This document shows, piece by piece, positions 54,975 to 64,000 of a stretch of DNA of 64,000 nucleotides. Location: contig NZ_KB902287.1 of assembly GCF_000379485.1 (NCBI RefSeq), positions 1 through 64,000 of the forward strand, written 5' to 3'. The notes beneath the pieces are model-generated. The model did no database searches. It saw only the letters and a program-made list of their open reading frames with translations, and had not been told where the DNA came from. Source of the stretch: Wenxinia marina DSM 24838 (GTDB taxonomy: Bacteria; Pseudomonadota; Alphaproteobacteria; Rhodobacterales; Rhodobacteraceae). The translations under genes were made by a program, and so were the position numbers. Numbering within the stretch: the first letter of the stretch is position 1; each line of letters starts with the position of its first letter.

Positions 54975-57482
54975 TCAGCCGTCGACGCGGATACGGGCGT
55001 TGGTCGGATCGTAGGGCGAATCCTCGGCGACCACGGCCTCGTAAAGCTCGCGGAACATCCGCACCTGCAGCTTCGTCCCCGGCGCGGCGAGGTCGGGGCG
55101 GACGTAACCCATGCCGATCTGCTTGCCGAAGGCCACCGACCAGCCGCCCGAGGTCAGCCGCCCGACCCGCTCGCCATCGGCGAACAGCGCCTCCTTGCCC
55201 CACGGGTCGGCGTCGGCCGGCCCGTCGATCAGCAGGGTCACGCATTTCGACCGGACGCCGAGGGCCTCCATCGCCGCCTTGCCGCGGAAGTCCTTCTCGA
55301 GGTCCACGAACCGGTCGAGCCCCGCCTCCAGCGGCGTCGCGTCGCGGCCGAGCTCGGTGCCGAAGGCGCGGTAGCTCTTCTCCTGCCGCAGCCAGTTCTG
55401 CGCCCGGGCGCCGACGAGGGTCAGGCCGTGCGGCTCCCCCGCCTCCATCAGGCGGTCCCACAGGTGGGTCTGCATCTCGATCGGGTGGTGCAGCTCCCAC
55501 CCCAGCTCGCCGGTGTAGGCGACGCGGATCGCCAGCGTCGGCACCATGCCGAGCTCGATGTCGCGGGCCGACAGCCAGGGGAAGCGCTTGTTCGACAGGG
55601 CCGTCGCGGGGTCGGCATCCTTCACCAGCGCCTTGAGGATGTCCCGCGACTTCGGCCCGGCGAGGGCGAAGACGCCCCACTGCGTCGTCACGTCGTGGGC
55701 CATGACCCAGGCGCCGCCGTTCGCGATCCAGTCCTCCATCGACTTCTGCAGATAGTCGGCGTCGTAGGCCGTCGACGCGCCGGCGGAGACGAGGTAGTAG
55801 CCGTTCTCCTCGCGCCGGACGATCGTGTACTCGGTTCGCGTCGTGCCGGCGTCGGTGAGGGCGTAGGTCAGGTTGATGCGGCCGACCTTCGGCAGCTTGT
55901 TCGTCGTGAACCAGTCGAGGAAGGCCGTCGCGCCGGGGCCGCTCACCCAGTGCTTGGTGAAGGCGGTGGCGTCGATGAGGCCCGCGCCCTCGCGGATCGC
56001 CTTCGCCTCGGCCTCGGCATGGGGCCACCAGGTGCCGCGCCGGAACGAGCGGCCGTCATGGTCGAAGTCCGCCGGCGCATCGACGGGACCGTAATAGTTC
56101 GGCCGCTCCCAGCCGTTCACCTGCCCGAACTGCGCGCCCTTCGCCTTCTGTCGGTCGTAGGCCGGCGCGGTGCGCAGCGGGCGGCAGGCCGGCCGCTCCT
56201 CGTCGGGATGGTGCAGGATGAAGACGTGCTCGTACGCCTCCTCGTTCTTGCGGGCGGCGTACTCGGTCGTCATCCAGCGGCCGTAGCGCTTGGGGTCGAG
56301 GCTGGCCATGTCGATCTCGGCCTCGCCTTGCGTCATCAGCTGGGCGAGGTAATGGCCGGTGCCGCCGGCGGCGGTGATGCCGAACGAGAAGCCCTCGGCC
56401 AGCCACATGTTGCGCAGGCCCGGCGCCGGGCCGACCAGTGGATTGCCGTCCGGCGTATAGCAGATCGGGCCGTTGAAATCGTCCTTCAGGCCCACCGACT
56501 CCGACGACGGGATGCGGTGGATCATCGACATGTACTCCTCCTCGATCCGCTCGAGGTCGAGCGGGAAGAGGTCGGCGCGGAAGCTGTCGGGCACGCCGTA
56601 TTCGAACCGCGCGGGGGCATTCCGCTCGTAGGGGCCGAGGATCCAGCCGCCCCGCTCCTCGCGGACGTACCACTTGGCGTCGGCGTCGCGCAGCACGGGG
56701 TGCTGGTCGTGGGTCTTGCGCCATTCGACGAGGGCCGGGTCGGGCTCGGTCACGATGTACTGGTGCTCGACCGGGATCGCGGGGATCTTAATGCCGAGGA
56801 GCCTGGCGGTGCGCTGGGCGTGGTTGCCGGTGGCGGTGACGACGTGCTCGGCGCGGATGACGGCGGTCTCGTCGGAGGGGACGAGGTTGCCGCCCTTCTC
56901 GACCATCTTCGAGACGCTGACCTCCCACTCCGACCCGGTCCACTTGTAGCCGTCGACCTGCCATTTCCGCTCTATCGTGACGCCGTGCTGGCGGGCGCCC
57001 TTGGCCATCGCCATCGTCACGTCGGCGGGGTTGATGTAGCCGTCCTGCGGGTGGAACAGTGCGCCCTTCAGATCCTCCGTCCGCACCAGCGGCCAGCGGT
57101 CCGCGATCTCCTTGGGACTCAGGAACTCGTGGTAGACGTCCGCCGTCTCGGCGACGGAGGAATAGAGCATGTACTCGTCCATCCGCGCGTCGGTCTGCGC
57201 CATCCGCAGGTTGCCGACGACGTAGAAGCCGGCGTTGAGGCCGGTCTCGGCCTCCAGCCCCTTGTAGAAGTCGACGCTGTACTTGTGGATGTGGGTCGTC
57301 GCGTAGCTCATGTTGAAGAGCGGCAGCAGGCCCGCGGCATGCCAGGTGGAGCCGGAGGTCAGCTCGTCCCGCTCCAGCAGCATCGTGTCCCAGCCGGCGC
57401 GGCCCAGATGGTAGGCGATGCCGGTCCCGACGGCGCCGCCGCCGACGACGAGGGCGCGGACATGGGTCTTCAGCTCGGGCAT
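54975..57482 (-). CDS. Dimethylglycine/sarcosine dehydrogenase-like flavoprotein (FAD and GcvT domains)
   Basis: 835 residues. N-terminal DAO domain with VVGGGAVGTGIAYHLGRAGW (about 11-30) and the SGSTWHAAGLL flavin-attachment region (His at about residue 48); then a GcvT/aminomethyltransferase half (about residues 430-835) with SRDILKALV and GAWVMAHDVTTQWGVFALAG. It oxidatively demethylates N-methylglycine compounds with a folate acceptor. Full length; no frameshift. No partner gene adjoins. Confidence 0.9.
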   Translation of the reverse strand: MPELKTHVRALVVGGGAVGTGIAYHLGRAGWDTMLLERDELTSGSTWHAAGLLPLFNMSYATTHIHKYSVDFYKGLEAETGLNAGFYVVGNLRMAQTDARMDEYMLYSSVAETADVYHEFLSPKEIADRWPLVRTEDLKGALFHPQDGYINPADVTMAMAKGARQHGVTIERKWQVDGYKWTGSEWEVSVSKMVEKGGNLVPSDETAVIRAEHVVTATGNHAQRTARLLGIKIPAIPVEHQYIVTEPDPALVEWRKTHDQHPVLRDADAKWYVREERGGWILGPYERNAPARFEYGVPDSFRADLFPLDLERIEEEYMSMIHRIPSSESVGLKDDFNGPICYTPDGNPLVGPAPGLRNMWLAEGFSFGITAAGGTGHYLAQLMTQGEAEIDMASLDPKRYGRWMTTEYAARKNEEAYEHVFILHHPDEERPACRPLRTAPAYDRQKAKGAQFGQVNGWERPNYYGPVDAPADFDHDGRSFRRGTWWPHAEAEAKAIREGAGLIDATAFTKHWVSGPGATAFLDWFTTNKLPKVGRINLTYALTDAGTTRTEYTIVRREENGYYLVSAGASTAYDADYLQKSMEDWIANGGAWVMAHDVTTQWGVFALAGPKSRDILKALVKDADPATALSNKRFPWLSARDIELGMVPTLAIRVAYTGELGWELHHPIEMQTHLWDRLMEAGEPHGLTLVGARAQNWLRQEKSYRAFGTELGRDATPLEAGLDRFVDLEKDFRGKAAMEALGVRSKCVTLLIDGPADADPWGKEALFADGERVGRLTSGGWSVAFGKQIGMGYVRPDLAAPGTKLQVRMFRELYEAVVAEDSPYDPTNARIRVDG

Positions 57483-57593
57483 GGGGCGACTCTCCCGTCG
57501 GGCAGGCGTGAACTCGCCGGCACCATGCCTGCAATGCCGCCGCCGTCCGGGTGGCGGGCGACCTGATGTCGGCGATTTGCGACGCTGCGCGGG

Positions 57594-57845
57594 TCAGTCG
57601 CGGGGGGCCGGCTTCGGGCGGTTGGTCGTGTTCAGCAGGTGACGGGGGACGGGGCTGCCGCCCGCAGGCGCTGCGGCCCGCCGCTCCGGTTCCGCGGACT
57701 CGTCGCCGCGCAACAGATCGACGATGACCCCCAGACCGAGGCCGCGGCGCGTCAGGACCGGCCGTCCTTGCGCATACTCGGCGGCGAGTGCGATCAGGAA
57801 GCCCCCGACGAGGACGATGCCGAGGAGCCGGCTGGCGATCTTCAC
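57594..57845 (-). CDS. Small membrane-anchored protein, unknown
   Basis: 83 residues: one N-terminal membrane segment (RLLGIVLVGGFLIALAAEYA), then a Pro/Arg/Ala-rich tail. Frame and length are consistent with a real gene, but coding evidence is weak beyond the anchor. It lies 21 bases downstream of the gene at 57867 on the same strand, so the two are probably one transcript. Confidence 0.5.
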   Translation of the reverse strand: MKIASRLLGIVLVGGFLIALAAEYAQGRPVLTRRGLGLGVIVDLLRGDESAEPERRAAAPAGGSPVPRHLLNTTNRPKPAPRD

Positions 57846-57866
57846 GCGGGAGCTCCGGCCTTGCCG

Positions 57867-58397
57867 TCAGTCGCCGTCGATCTGGCCGGAGCGGCGGATG
57901 ACGACCTCTGATGCCGCCTCCTGCGCCGCGACCTCGTCCAGCGCCGCCTCCATCGCGCGGCCGTCCCCGCCCTCGATGATGGCGAGAACGGAGGCCGGGG
58001 ATCCCGGCTCCGGGCCCGGCCCGGGTCCGTCGATCAGGCCCATGCGGACCAACTCGGCGTCCGCCGCCTGCATCATCGCGCCGATCTGCGCGTCCGTCGG
58101 GCCCGTCGAGTCGCCGGTGGCGGTCTGCTCCATCGTTCCGGTCGGCGTGCCGACCATGCCCCCGCCCCATCCGGGCGTGGCTGGCCGGCGCTCGACCGCG
58201 GCGGTCGGGGACGACGGCGGCTCCGACCAGGCGCGGACGGCGAACGCGGACGCGTAGTCCGAGAACGAGAGCTCCCGTCCGTCGAGGGCGGCCCGACGGG
58301 ACTGGTTGGCGTAGTCGATGACGGCCACGGTACCGAGGCCGATGACGACCAGGGGCAGGAACCCTGTCAGCAGGGGGGACTTGGGCACGGGGATCAC
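57867..58397 (-). CDS. Membrane-anchored protein of unknown function
   Basis: 176 residues: N-terminal helix ([20 protein letters not shown]), a Pro/Thr/Gly-rich central linker, and a C-terminal acidic helix ([20 protein letters not shown]). I do not recognise the family. It is divergent from panC. Confidence 0.5.
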   Translation of the reverse strand: MIPVPKSPLLTGFLPLVVIGLGTVAVIDYANQSRRAALDGRELSFSDYASAFAVRAWSEPPSSPTAAVERRPATPGWGGGMVGTPTGTMEQTATGDSTGPTDAQIGAMMQAADAELVRMGLIDGPGPGPEPGSPASVLAIIEGGDGRAMEAALDEVAAQEAASEVVIRRSGQIDGD

Positions 58398-58517
58398 CTC
58401 GTGGCTGCGCGGTCGGCGGGCTGGATCGGCCGCCGATGCGGCGAGAGTATGGCCTCCGCTTGCCGCCCCGTGGCACGCGGTCTAGTCAGGGGCGGCAGAG
58501 CCGCAGGGAGGCGCGTC

Positions 58518-59384
58518 ATGCACATCTGCCGCACCGTCGCGGACGTCCGGTCGTTGGTCGCGGGCCTGCGGGCAGAAGGTCGCAGCGTCGGGCTCGTCAC
58601 CACCATGGGGGCGCTGCACGACGGGCACCTGGCGCTGGTGGCCGAGGCGCGGGGTCTCTACGACGCGGTCGTCACGACGATCTTCGTGAACCCCACCCAG
58701 TTCGGCAATCCGCAGGACCTCGACGCCTATCCCCGCACCGAGGCCGAGGATCTCGCGAAGTTCGAGGCGGCGGGCGTCGCCGGCTGCTTCGTGCCCGAGG
58801 TGGGCGAGATGTATCCGGACGGCGACGAGACCATCGTCGAGACGACGCGCCTCGCCGGGCTGTTCCACGGCGCGGTGCGGCCGGGGCACTTCCGGGGCGT
58901 GGCGACGGTGGTCTGCAAGCTCTTCAACATCGTGCAGCCGGACGGGGCGTTCTTCGGGCAGAAGGACTACCAGCAGCTCGCCGTGATCCGGCGGATGGTG
59001 ACCGACCTGCACATGCCGCTGGCGATCCACGGCGTGGCGACGGTGCGCGAGGCGGACGGCCTCGCCATGTCGTCGCGCAACGTGCGGCTGTCGCCGGAGG
59101 ACCGCGCGGCAGCGCCGGTGCTGGCCCGCGCCCTCGACGCGGCCGAAGCGCTGGCGGCGCGGGGCGCGACGGTGGAGGAGGTGGCCGGGGTGATCCGCGA
59201 GATGGTGGAGGCCGAGCCGCGCGCCACGCTCGCCGGCCTCGACATCGTGGACGCGGGTCGGTTCCTGCCGGCCTCCGGCCCGGTGACGTCGCCGGTCGGC
59301 ATCATGCTGTCGGCCGAGTTCGGCCCGCCGGACAACCGCGTCCTCCTCATCGACCAGCGCGAACTGACCCCGCAAGGAGCCTGA
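58518..59384 (+). CDS. panC: Pantothenate synthetase
   Basis: 288 residues. ATP-dependent ligation of pantoate and beta-alanine. Signature motifs: [12 protein letters not shown] (HxGH, about residues 30-41), [35 protein letters not shown] and the [13 protein letters not shown] loop (about 188). ATG with GGGAGG upstream. Followed by panB 5 bases later, so an operon. Confidence 0.96.
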   Translation: MHICRTVADVRSLVAGLRAEGRSVGLVTTMGALHDGHLALVAEARGLYDAVVTTIFVNPTQFGNPQDLDAYPRTEAEDLAKFEAAGVAGCFVPEVGEMYPDGDETIVETTRLAGLFHGAVRPGHFRGVATVVCKLFNIVQPDGAFFGQKDYQQLAVIRRMVTDLHMPLAIHGVATVREADGLAMSSRNVRLSPEDRAAAPVLARALDAAEALAARGATVEEVAGVIREMVEAEPRATLAGLDIVDAGRFLPASGPVTSPVGIMLSAEFGPPDNRVLLIDQRELTPQGA

Positions 59385-59389
59385 CACCC

Positions 59390-60202
59390 ATGTCCAGCCA
59401 GACCGAGCAGGTGCGCCGCACCACCGTGCCCCAGATCGCCCGCCGCAAGGGCGGCGAGCCGATCGTCTCGCTCACCTCCTATCACGCGCACACGGCCGCC
59501 ATCGTGGACCGGCACGCGGACTTCATCCTCGTCGGCGACAGCCTCGGCATGGTGATGCACGGGATGGAATCGACCGTCGGCGTGCCGCTGGAGCTGATGA
59601 TCATGCACGGCCGCGCCGTGGTCCGCGGCACCAAGAAGGCCCTGATCGTCGTCGACTTGCCGTTCGGCAGCTACGAGGAAAGCCCCTCCGTCGCCTTCCG
59701 CAATGCCGCCAGGGTGATGAAGGAGACCGGCTGCGGCGCGGTGAAGCTGGAGGGCGGGGCGCGGATGGCCGAGACGATCCGCTTCCTGACCGAGCGCGGC
59801 ATCCCGGTGATGGCGCATATCGGCCTGACCCCGCAATCGGTGCACGTCATGGGCGGCTTCAAGACGCAGGGCCGGCAGGAGGCCGAGTGGGAGCCTCACA
59901 TGGCCGACGCCCGCGCCGTGACCGACGCCGGCGCCTTTGCGGTGGTGCTGGAGGGCATGGTCGAACCGCTGGCGGCGAAGATAACCGCCGGGATCGCGAT
60001 CCCCACCATCGGCATCGGCGCGAGCGTGGAGTGCGACGGGCAGATCCTCGTCCTCGAGGACATGCTGGGACTGAACCCCTGGACGCCGAAGTTCGTGAAG
60101 GTCTACGGCCAACTCGGGCCGATGATCGAGGACAGCGTGAAGCGCTACGCCGAGGAGGTGCGCGCGCGGACCTTCCCGACGGAGGATCAGGTCTACCGAT
60201 AG
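59390..60202 (+). CDS. panB: 3-methyl-2-oxobutanoate hydroxymethyltransferase
   Basis: 270 residues. Makes ketopantoate from 2-ketoisovalerate and methylene-THF. Motifs: [11 protein letters not shown] with the Mg-binding Asp (about residue 50), [13 protein letters not shown] with the catalytic Glu region, [19 protein letters not shown] and [26 protein letters not shown] ribosome binding site in the 5-base panC-panB gap region. A GTAG-type REP doublet follows at once. Confidence 0.96.
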   Translation: MSSQTEQVRRTTVPQIARRKGGEPIVSLTSYHAHTAAIVDRHADFILVGDSLGMVMHGMESTVGVPLELMIMHGRAVVRGTKKALIVVDLPFGSYEESPSVAFRNAARVMKETGCGAVKLEGGARMAETIRFLTERGIPVMAHIGLTPQSVHVMGGFKTQGRQEAEWEPHMADARAVTDAGAFAVVLEGMVEPLAAKITAGIAIPTIGIGASVECDGQILVLEDMLGLNPWTPKFVKVYGQLGPMIEDSVKRYAEEVRARTFPTEDQVYR

Positions 60203-60222
60203 GCGCGCCCCGACAACCCCCG

Positions 60223-60279
60223 CGTAGGGTGGGTGAAACCCACCGACCGGGGCGCGTGGTGGGTTTCACCCACCCTACG
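60223..60279. repeat. GTAG-type REP doublet (BIME-like)
   Basis: Left arm 60223-60244 (cgtagggtgggtgaaaccca plus cc) and right arm 60258-60279 form a perfect 22-bp inverted repeat around a 13-base spacer. Each arm by itself is a 5'-GTAG tetranucleotide plus a ggtgggt/acccacc hairpin, the classic REP layout moved by RAYT (HUH) transposases. It lies 20 bases after panB and could end its transcript. A RAYT gene is not in the window. Confidence 0.85.
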
Positions 60280-60400
60280 TGTCAATCGAAGCTGGGCACG
60301 CCGCGGCCGGCGGGGGCGCGGTGGGTGCGGCAGGATATTCGAAGAGCAAAGAAAAAGGCCGCGGCGCGAGCCGCGACCCTCTCTCGGGAATGCCGGGAAA

Positions 60401-60598
60401 TCAGCGCCCGGCGATCCAGTCGTTGACCTCGCGGTGCGCCCGGTCCTTCTCGTAGCCGTACCGCTGCTGCAGCAGGCCCTCGAGTTCTTCCTGGCGGCCG
60501 CTCACGCGGTCGACGTCGTCGTTGGTGAGGTCGCCCCAGCGCTGCTGGGCCTGACCCTTCAGTTCCTTCCACTTGCCTTCGAACTGGTCGTTGTTCAT
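60401..60598 (-). CDS. CsbD-family stress protein
   Basis: 65 residues, the typical CsbD size and pattern (MNNDQFEGKWKELKGQAQQR, VDRVSGRQEELEGLLQQRYG, DRAHREVNDWI). General stress proteins of this family are induced under starvation, with unknown molecular function. AAGGAG upstream. Its start lies 119 bases from the metK stop on the same strand; a small hairpin (ccccc-gtgc-ggggg) lies between. Confidence 0.9.
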   Translation of the reverse strand: MNNDQFEGKWKELKGQAQQRWGDLTNDDVDRVSGRQEELEGLLQQRYGYEKDRAHREVNDWIAGR

Positions 60599-60716
60599 GA
60601 CGAACTCCTTCCTCTGTCTGAAGGCGGAGGCGTGTGCCCCCGTCTGCATGGGAAACGTGCGCCCCCGTGCGGGGGTTCCTTTCCCGTGTCCGCATGACCC
60701 CGCGTCGCGACCGGCC

Positions 60717-61898
60717 TCAGACCGCCCGCTTCAGCGCCTCGGCGAGGTCCGTCCGCTCCCACGAGAAGCCGCCGTCCGCTTCGGGCGCGCGCCCGAAATG
60801 GCCGTAGGCCGCGGTGCGGGCGTAGATCGGACGGTTGAGGTCGAGGTGCGAGCGGATGCCCCGGGGCGTCAGGTCCATCGCCTGAGCGACGGCCTTCTCG
60901 ATCGCGGCCGGGTCCACCTCGCCGGTGCCGTGGGTGTCTGCGTAGATCGACAGCGGGCGGGAGACGCCGATCGCGTAGGACAGCTGGATGGTGCAGCGCT
61001 GCGCCATGCCGGCGGCCACGACGTTCTTGGCGAGATAGCGGGCGGCGTAGGCGGCCGAGCGGTCGACCTTGGTCGGATCCTTGCCCGAGAAGGCGCCGCC
61101 GCCGTGGGGCGCCGCGCCGCCGTAGGTGTCGACGATGATCTTGCGTCCCGTGAGGCCCGCGTCGCCGTCCGGCCCGCCGATGACGAAGGTGCCGGTCGGG
61201 TTGACCCACCATTCGGTGTCGTTCGTGATCCAGCCCTCGGGCAGCACCTCGCGGATGTAGGGCTCCACGATGGCGCGGATGTCGGCGGAGGTCTGGTCCT
61301 CGCGTTCGTGCTGGGTCGACAGCACGATGGAGGTGACGCCGACGGGCATGCCGCCTTCGTAGCGGACCGAGATCTGGCTCTTGGCGTCGGGCCGCAGCGT
61401 CGGCTCGCCCCCGGACTTCCGCGCATCGGACAGGCGGCGCAGGATCGCGTGGGCGTAGTGGATCGGCGCCGGCATCAGGTCGGGCGTCTCGGCGCAGGCG
61501 TAGCCGAACATGATGCCCTGGTCGCCGGCACCCTCGTCGCGGTTCCCGCCGCCGACGACGCCCTGCGCGATGTGTGCCGACTGCTCGTGCAGCAGGTTGG
61601 TGATCTCGCAGGTGGCGTGGTGGAACTTGTCCTGCTCGTAGCCGATGTCGCGGATCGCCTCGCGGGCGAGGTCGGGGACCGCCTGCATGTACTCGGCCAG
61701 CTTCGACTGGTCGGACAGACCCACCTCGCCGCCGATCACCACGCGGTTGGTGGTGGCGAAGGCCTCGCAGGCGACGCGGGCGGTCGGCTCGGCGCCGAGG
61801 AAGGCATCGAGGATGGTGTCCGAGATCCGGTCGCAGACCTTGTCGGGGTGACCCTCGGACACGGATTCCGAGGTGAAGACGTAATTCTGGCGGGACAT
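60717..61898 (-). CDS. metK: S-adenosylmethionine synthetase
   Basis: 393 residues. Makes SAM from methionine and ATP. N-terminal [20 protein letters not shown] (ATP-binding), central [13 protein letters not shown], and [19 protein letters not shown] (about 265-285) are intact. The start was chosen at [12 protein letters not shown] because a SAM/SAH riboswitch ends just before it; longer in-frame starts would run through that RNA. Regulated by that riboswitch. Confidence 0.97.
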   Translation of the reverse strand: MSRQNYVFTSESVSEGHPDKVCDRISDTILDAFLGAEPTARVACEAFATTNRVVIGGEVGLSDQSKLAEYMQAVPDLAREAIRDIGYEQDKFHHATCEITNLLHEQSAHIAQGVVGGGNRDEGAGDQGIMFGYACAETPDLMPAPIHYAHAILRRLSDARKSGGEPTLRPDAKSQISVRYEGGMPVGVTSIVLSTQHEREDQTSADIRAIVEPYIREVLPEGWITNDTEWWVNPTGTFVIGGPDGDAGLTGRKIIVDTYGGAAPHGGGAFSGKDPTKVDRSAAYAARYLAKNVVAAGMAQRCTIQLSYAIGVSRPLSIYADTHGTGEVDPAAIEKAVAQAMDLTPRGIRSHLDLNRPIYARTAAYGHFGRAPEADGGFSWERTDLAEALKRAV

Positions 61899-61903
61899 GA
61901 TGG

Positions 61904-61951
61904 GGAGCGCTCCATTGAAGTTCGCCGCCACGCCAGGAAGCCGTTGTGACG
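61904..61951 (-). promoter_or_regulatory. SAM/SAH riboswitch upstream of metK
   Basis: On the minus strand, cgtcacaacggcttcctggc then gtggcggcgaacttcaatgg then agcgctcccc leads into the metK ATG at 61898. The blocks cacaacggcttcctggcgtg and aatggagcg match the SAM/SAH riboswitch consensus known from Rhodobacterales metK leaders. The 3' half overlaps the ribosome binding region, so ligand binding should block translation. Confidence 0.9.
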
Positions 61952-61992
61952 GAAAAAGTGACGTGCTTGCGTAAGGCTGCCCCCGGGCGGCG

Positions 61993-63576
61993 TCAATGGG
62001 ACACACGCCGCCGCCCGGCCAGGCCGCCGACGAGCGCCAGCGCGAGCAGCAACGCGAGCGCCGGTCCGTCGCCGAGGCGGGTGTACGGCGTCGCCCCGCG
62101 CGCCTCCGGCAGCGGCGCCGCCATTGCCCCCTGCGTTCCGAGCGGCAGGCTCTCCAGCACCCGCCCCCGCGCGTCGATCAGCGCCGAGATGCCGGTATTG
62201 GCCGCGCGCACCATCGGCACGCCCTGCTCGATGCTGCGCAGGCGCGCCTGGGCGAGGTGCTGCTGCGGCCCGGCGCGGGTGCCGAACCAGGCGTCGTTGG
62301 TGATCAGGATCAGCAGGCGCGGCCGACCGGGCGCGGCGTTCACCTCCTCGGCGAAGATGCCCTCGTAGCAGATCAGCGCGGTGGCGGGACCGAGGCCGGG
62401 GATCTCGACGACGTCCGGCCCGGGACCGACCGAGAAACCGCCGGGCAGCATCTGGGCCAGGCCCCGCAGGCCGAACCGGGCGAGCAGGTCGCCGAACGGC
62501 AGGTACTCGCCGAACGGAACGAGGTGCCACTTATCGTAGATCGCGGCGACCGAACCGTCCGCGTCGAAGACCGCGAGGCTGTTCCAGTAGTCGCCCTCCG
62601 CCGTCCGGACGAGTCCGGTCGCAAGCGCGCCCGTCCCCGCCGCCCGGCCGAGCGGGGGCATCCGCGGCGTGACCCCGAGGTCGAGCGCCCACGGCAGCGA
62701 CGTCTCCGGCCAGACGGTGAGCGACGCCGGAGGCCCTTCCGACAGGCGCAGGAGGTCGGCGAACTGCGCGTCGACGCGCGCCGGGTCCCACTTCTCGGCC
62801 TGCGGCACGTTCGGCTGCACGATCCGGACCAGCGGCGCGCCCTCGGGCGCCGGCCCCGCCGGACCGGGGTCGAGCGCCCACCACGCCCCGGCCAGAAGCC
62901 CCGCCTCCAGCAGCAGGAGGACGGCGAGGCCCGGCGCCGATCCTGCTCCTATCTTGCTCCAAATACCTCTCGGGGGGAGGCCGGCCCCGTCGGGGCCGGA
63001 CGGGGGGCAGACAGCCCCCCTCGACGCCGCCCACAGGGCGACCGGCAGCGCCAGGAGGAGCGTCAGCAGCGTCAGGCCGTGCGGACCGCCCCACGCCGCG
63101 AGCTGGGCCAGCGGGGTGTCGATCCAGACGTGGCCGAGCAGCGCCCACGGGAACCCCGTCAGGATCAGGGACCGCGCCGCCTCCACCAGCCCGAGCGCCC
63201 CGGCGAGCGCGACGACGGCGCCCATGCCGCCGCCGCCCCAGCGGCGGGCGACCCACGCGGCAAGCGCCCAGAACAGGGCGAAGCCGCCGGCGGTGCCGAC
63301 GATGCCGAGAGGGGCGAGGGCGCCGTACATCTCGGGATCGACGAGGAACGGCTCCACGATCCATTGCAGCGTCCAGCCGAAGTAGCCGACGCCCAGCAGC
63401 CATCCGGCCAGGGCGGGACGGCGCGCCCACACGACCATCGCCATCGCGAGGCCGAGCGCGAGCGGCGTCAGCCACCACAGGCCCCACGGCGCCTGGCCGA
63501 GGCCGGCCGCGACGCCGAGGGCCGGCAGCGCCGCGAGGCGCCAGCCGGCGCGGTCGGTCCGGGGCCAGGCGGTCAA
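61993..63576 (-). CDS. lnt: Apolipoprotein N-acyltransferase with repeat-derived insert
   Basis: 527 residues. Adds the third acyl chain to lipoproteins. Several transmembrane helices, then a nitrilase-like domain with catalytic Glu in [11 protein letters not shown], Lys in [14 protein letters not shown] and Cys in ALICYEGIF. In the membrane half, between [10 protein letters not shown] and [14 protein letters not shown], there is an unusual Pro/Gly-rich stretch with [20 protein letters not shown] coded by repeat F2. TTG start, 4 bases after the CorC stop, so coupled. Confidence 0.94.
   Translation of the reverse strand: MTAWPRTDRAGWRLAALPALGVAAGLGQAPWGLWWLTPLALGLAMAMVVWARRPALAGWLLGVGYFGWTLQWIVEPFLVDPEMYGALAPLGIVGTAGGFALFWALAAWVARRWGGGGMGAVVALAGALGLVEAARSLILTGFPWALLGHVWIDTPLAQLAAWGGPHGLTLLTLLLALPVALWAASRGAVCPPSGPDGAGLPPRGIWSKIGAGSAPGLAVLLLLEAGLLAGAWWALDPGPAGPAPEGAPLVRIVQPNVPQAEKWDPARVDAQFADLLRLSEGPPASLTVWPETSLPWALDLGVTPRMPPLGRAAGTGALATGLVRTAEGDYWNSLAVFDADGSVAAIYDKWHLVPFGEYLPFGDLLARFGLRGLAQMLPGGFSVGPGPDVVEIPGLGPATALICYEGIFAEEVNAAPGRPRLLILITNDAWFGTRAGPQQHLAQARLRSIEQGVPMVRAANTGISALIDARGRVLESLPLGTQGAMAAPLPEARGATPYTRLGDGPALALLLALALVGGLAGRRRVSH
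62941..63025 (-). repeat. Repeat family F2, copy 8, inside lnt (B-type tail)
   Basis: On the minus strand: gaggggggctgtctgccccc, gtccggccccgacggggccg, then cctccccccgagaggtattt plus ggagcaagataggagc. The tail is identical over 24 bases to the xdhB copy (ccccgagaggtatttggagc plus aagatagga), yet it is read in a different frame ([10 protein letters not shown] instead of [10 protein letters not shown]). Confidence 0.85.
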
Positions 63577-63580
63577 GGGG

Positions 63581-64000
<420 letters not shown>

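Noticed and set aside
61904-61951. SAM-II riboswitch at metK
   Set aside because: The blocks cacaacggcttcctggcgtg and aatggagcg fit the SAM/SAH class better than the SAM-II pseudoknot.

Overview
The window comes from a chromosome of a high-GC alphaproteobacterium (roughly 70% GC by eye), almost certainly order Rhodobacterales. The evidence is the gene content: a CobN/CobO/CobW aerobic cobalamin pathway, a B12-dependent ribonucleotide reductase, the short HisG plus HisZ pair, DUF1489, homospermidine synthase, and a SAM/SAH riboswitch in front of metK, a class known mainly from Rhodobacterales. No rRNA, tRNA, CRISPR array or prophage was seen.

Layout. 1-345: the 5' end of an IS110-family transposase with its non-coding left end, inserted into a palindromic repeat. 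431-6717: a glutaredoxin/MauE-like membrane protein, a DUF899 protein, a secreted protein, SMC and a NIF3-like protein. 6788-15167: a cobalamin riboswitch followed by a cobalt-type permease, cobW, cobN, cobO and small accessory genes. 15172-25056: a TPP enzyme, rpsD, DUF4394 and TPR proteins, homospermidine synthase, nrdJ and DUF1489. 25173-28512: hisS-hisZ-hisG. 28965-36563: an Lrp-type regulator divergent from phhA, slyX, a phospholipase D protein and dnaE. 36905-38411: a DUF2269 protein and a first ArsR-SRPBCC pair. 38569-48081: xdhABC fused by 4-base overlaps to a BMP-type nucleoside ABC transporter, which looks like a purine uptake and oxidation operon. 48224-54774: TadE/TadG-like proteins, a hemerythrin protein, a second ArsR-SRPBCC pair, and an aldo-keto reductase/oxidoreductase/lysozyme operon. 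54975-64000: a dimethylglycine/sarcosine dehydrogenase, panCB, CsbD, metK, lnt and a CorC-type protein cut by the window edge.

The most unusual aspect is the repeat content. At least four unrelated palindromic families occur, and three of them lie in frame inside conserved genes. A two-unit tandem copy lies in dnaE, single copies of an otherwise intergenic repeat lie in xdhB and in lnt, and a run of three palindromes lies in cobN. The IS110 element at the left edge appears to have landed in another copy of the dnaE repeat, and its non-coding left end holds a structured segment with an 8-base match to that repeat, as a bridge RNA would. Together this looks like a genome whose small palindromic elements invade coding sequence as tolerated peptide inserts and also serve as IS110 targets.

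Regulation can be read directly at several places: a cobalamin riboswitch (cobalt uptake), a SAM/SAH riboswitch (metK), an NrdR-like box (nrdJ), and two ArsR operators that overlap apparently leaderless starts.
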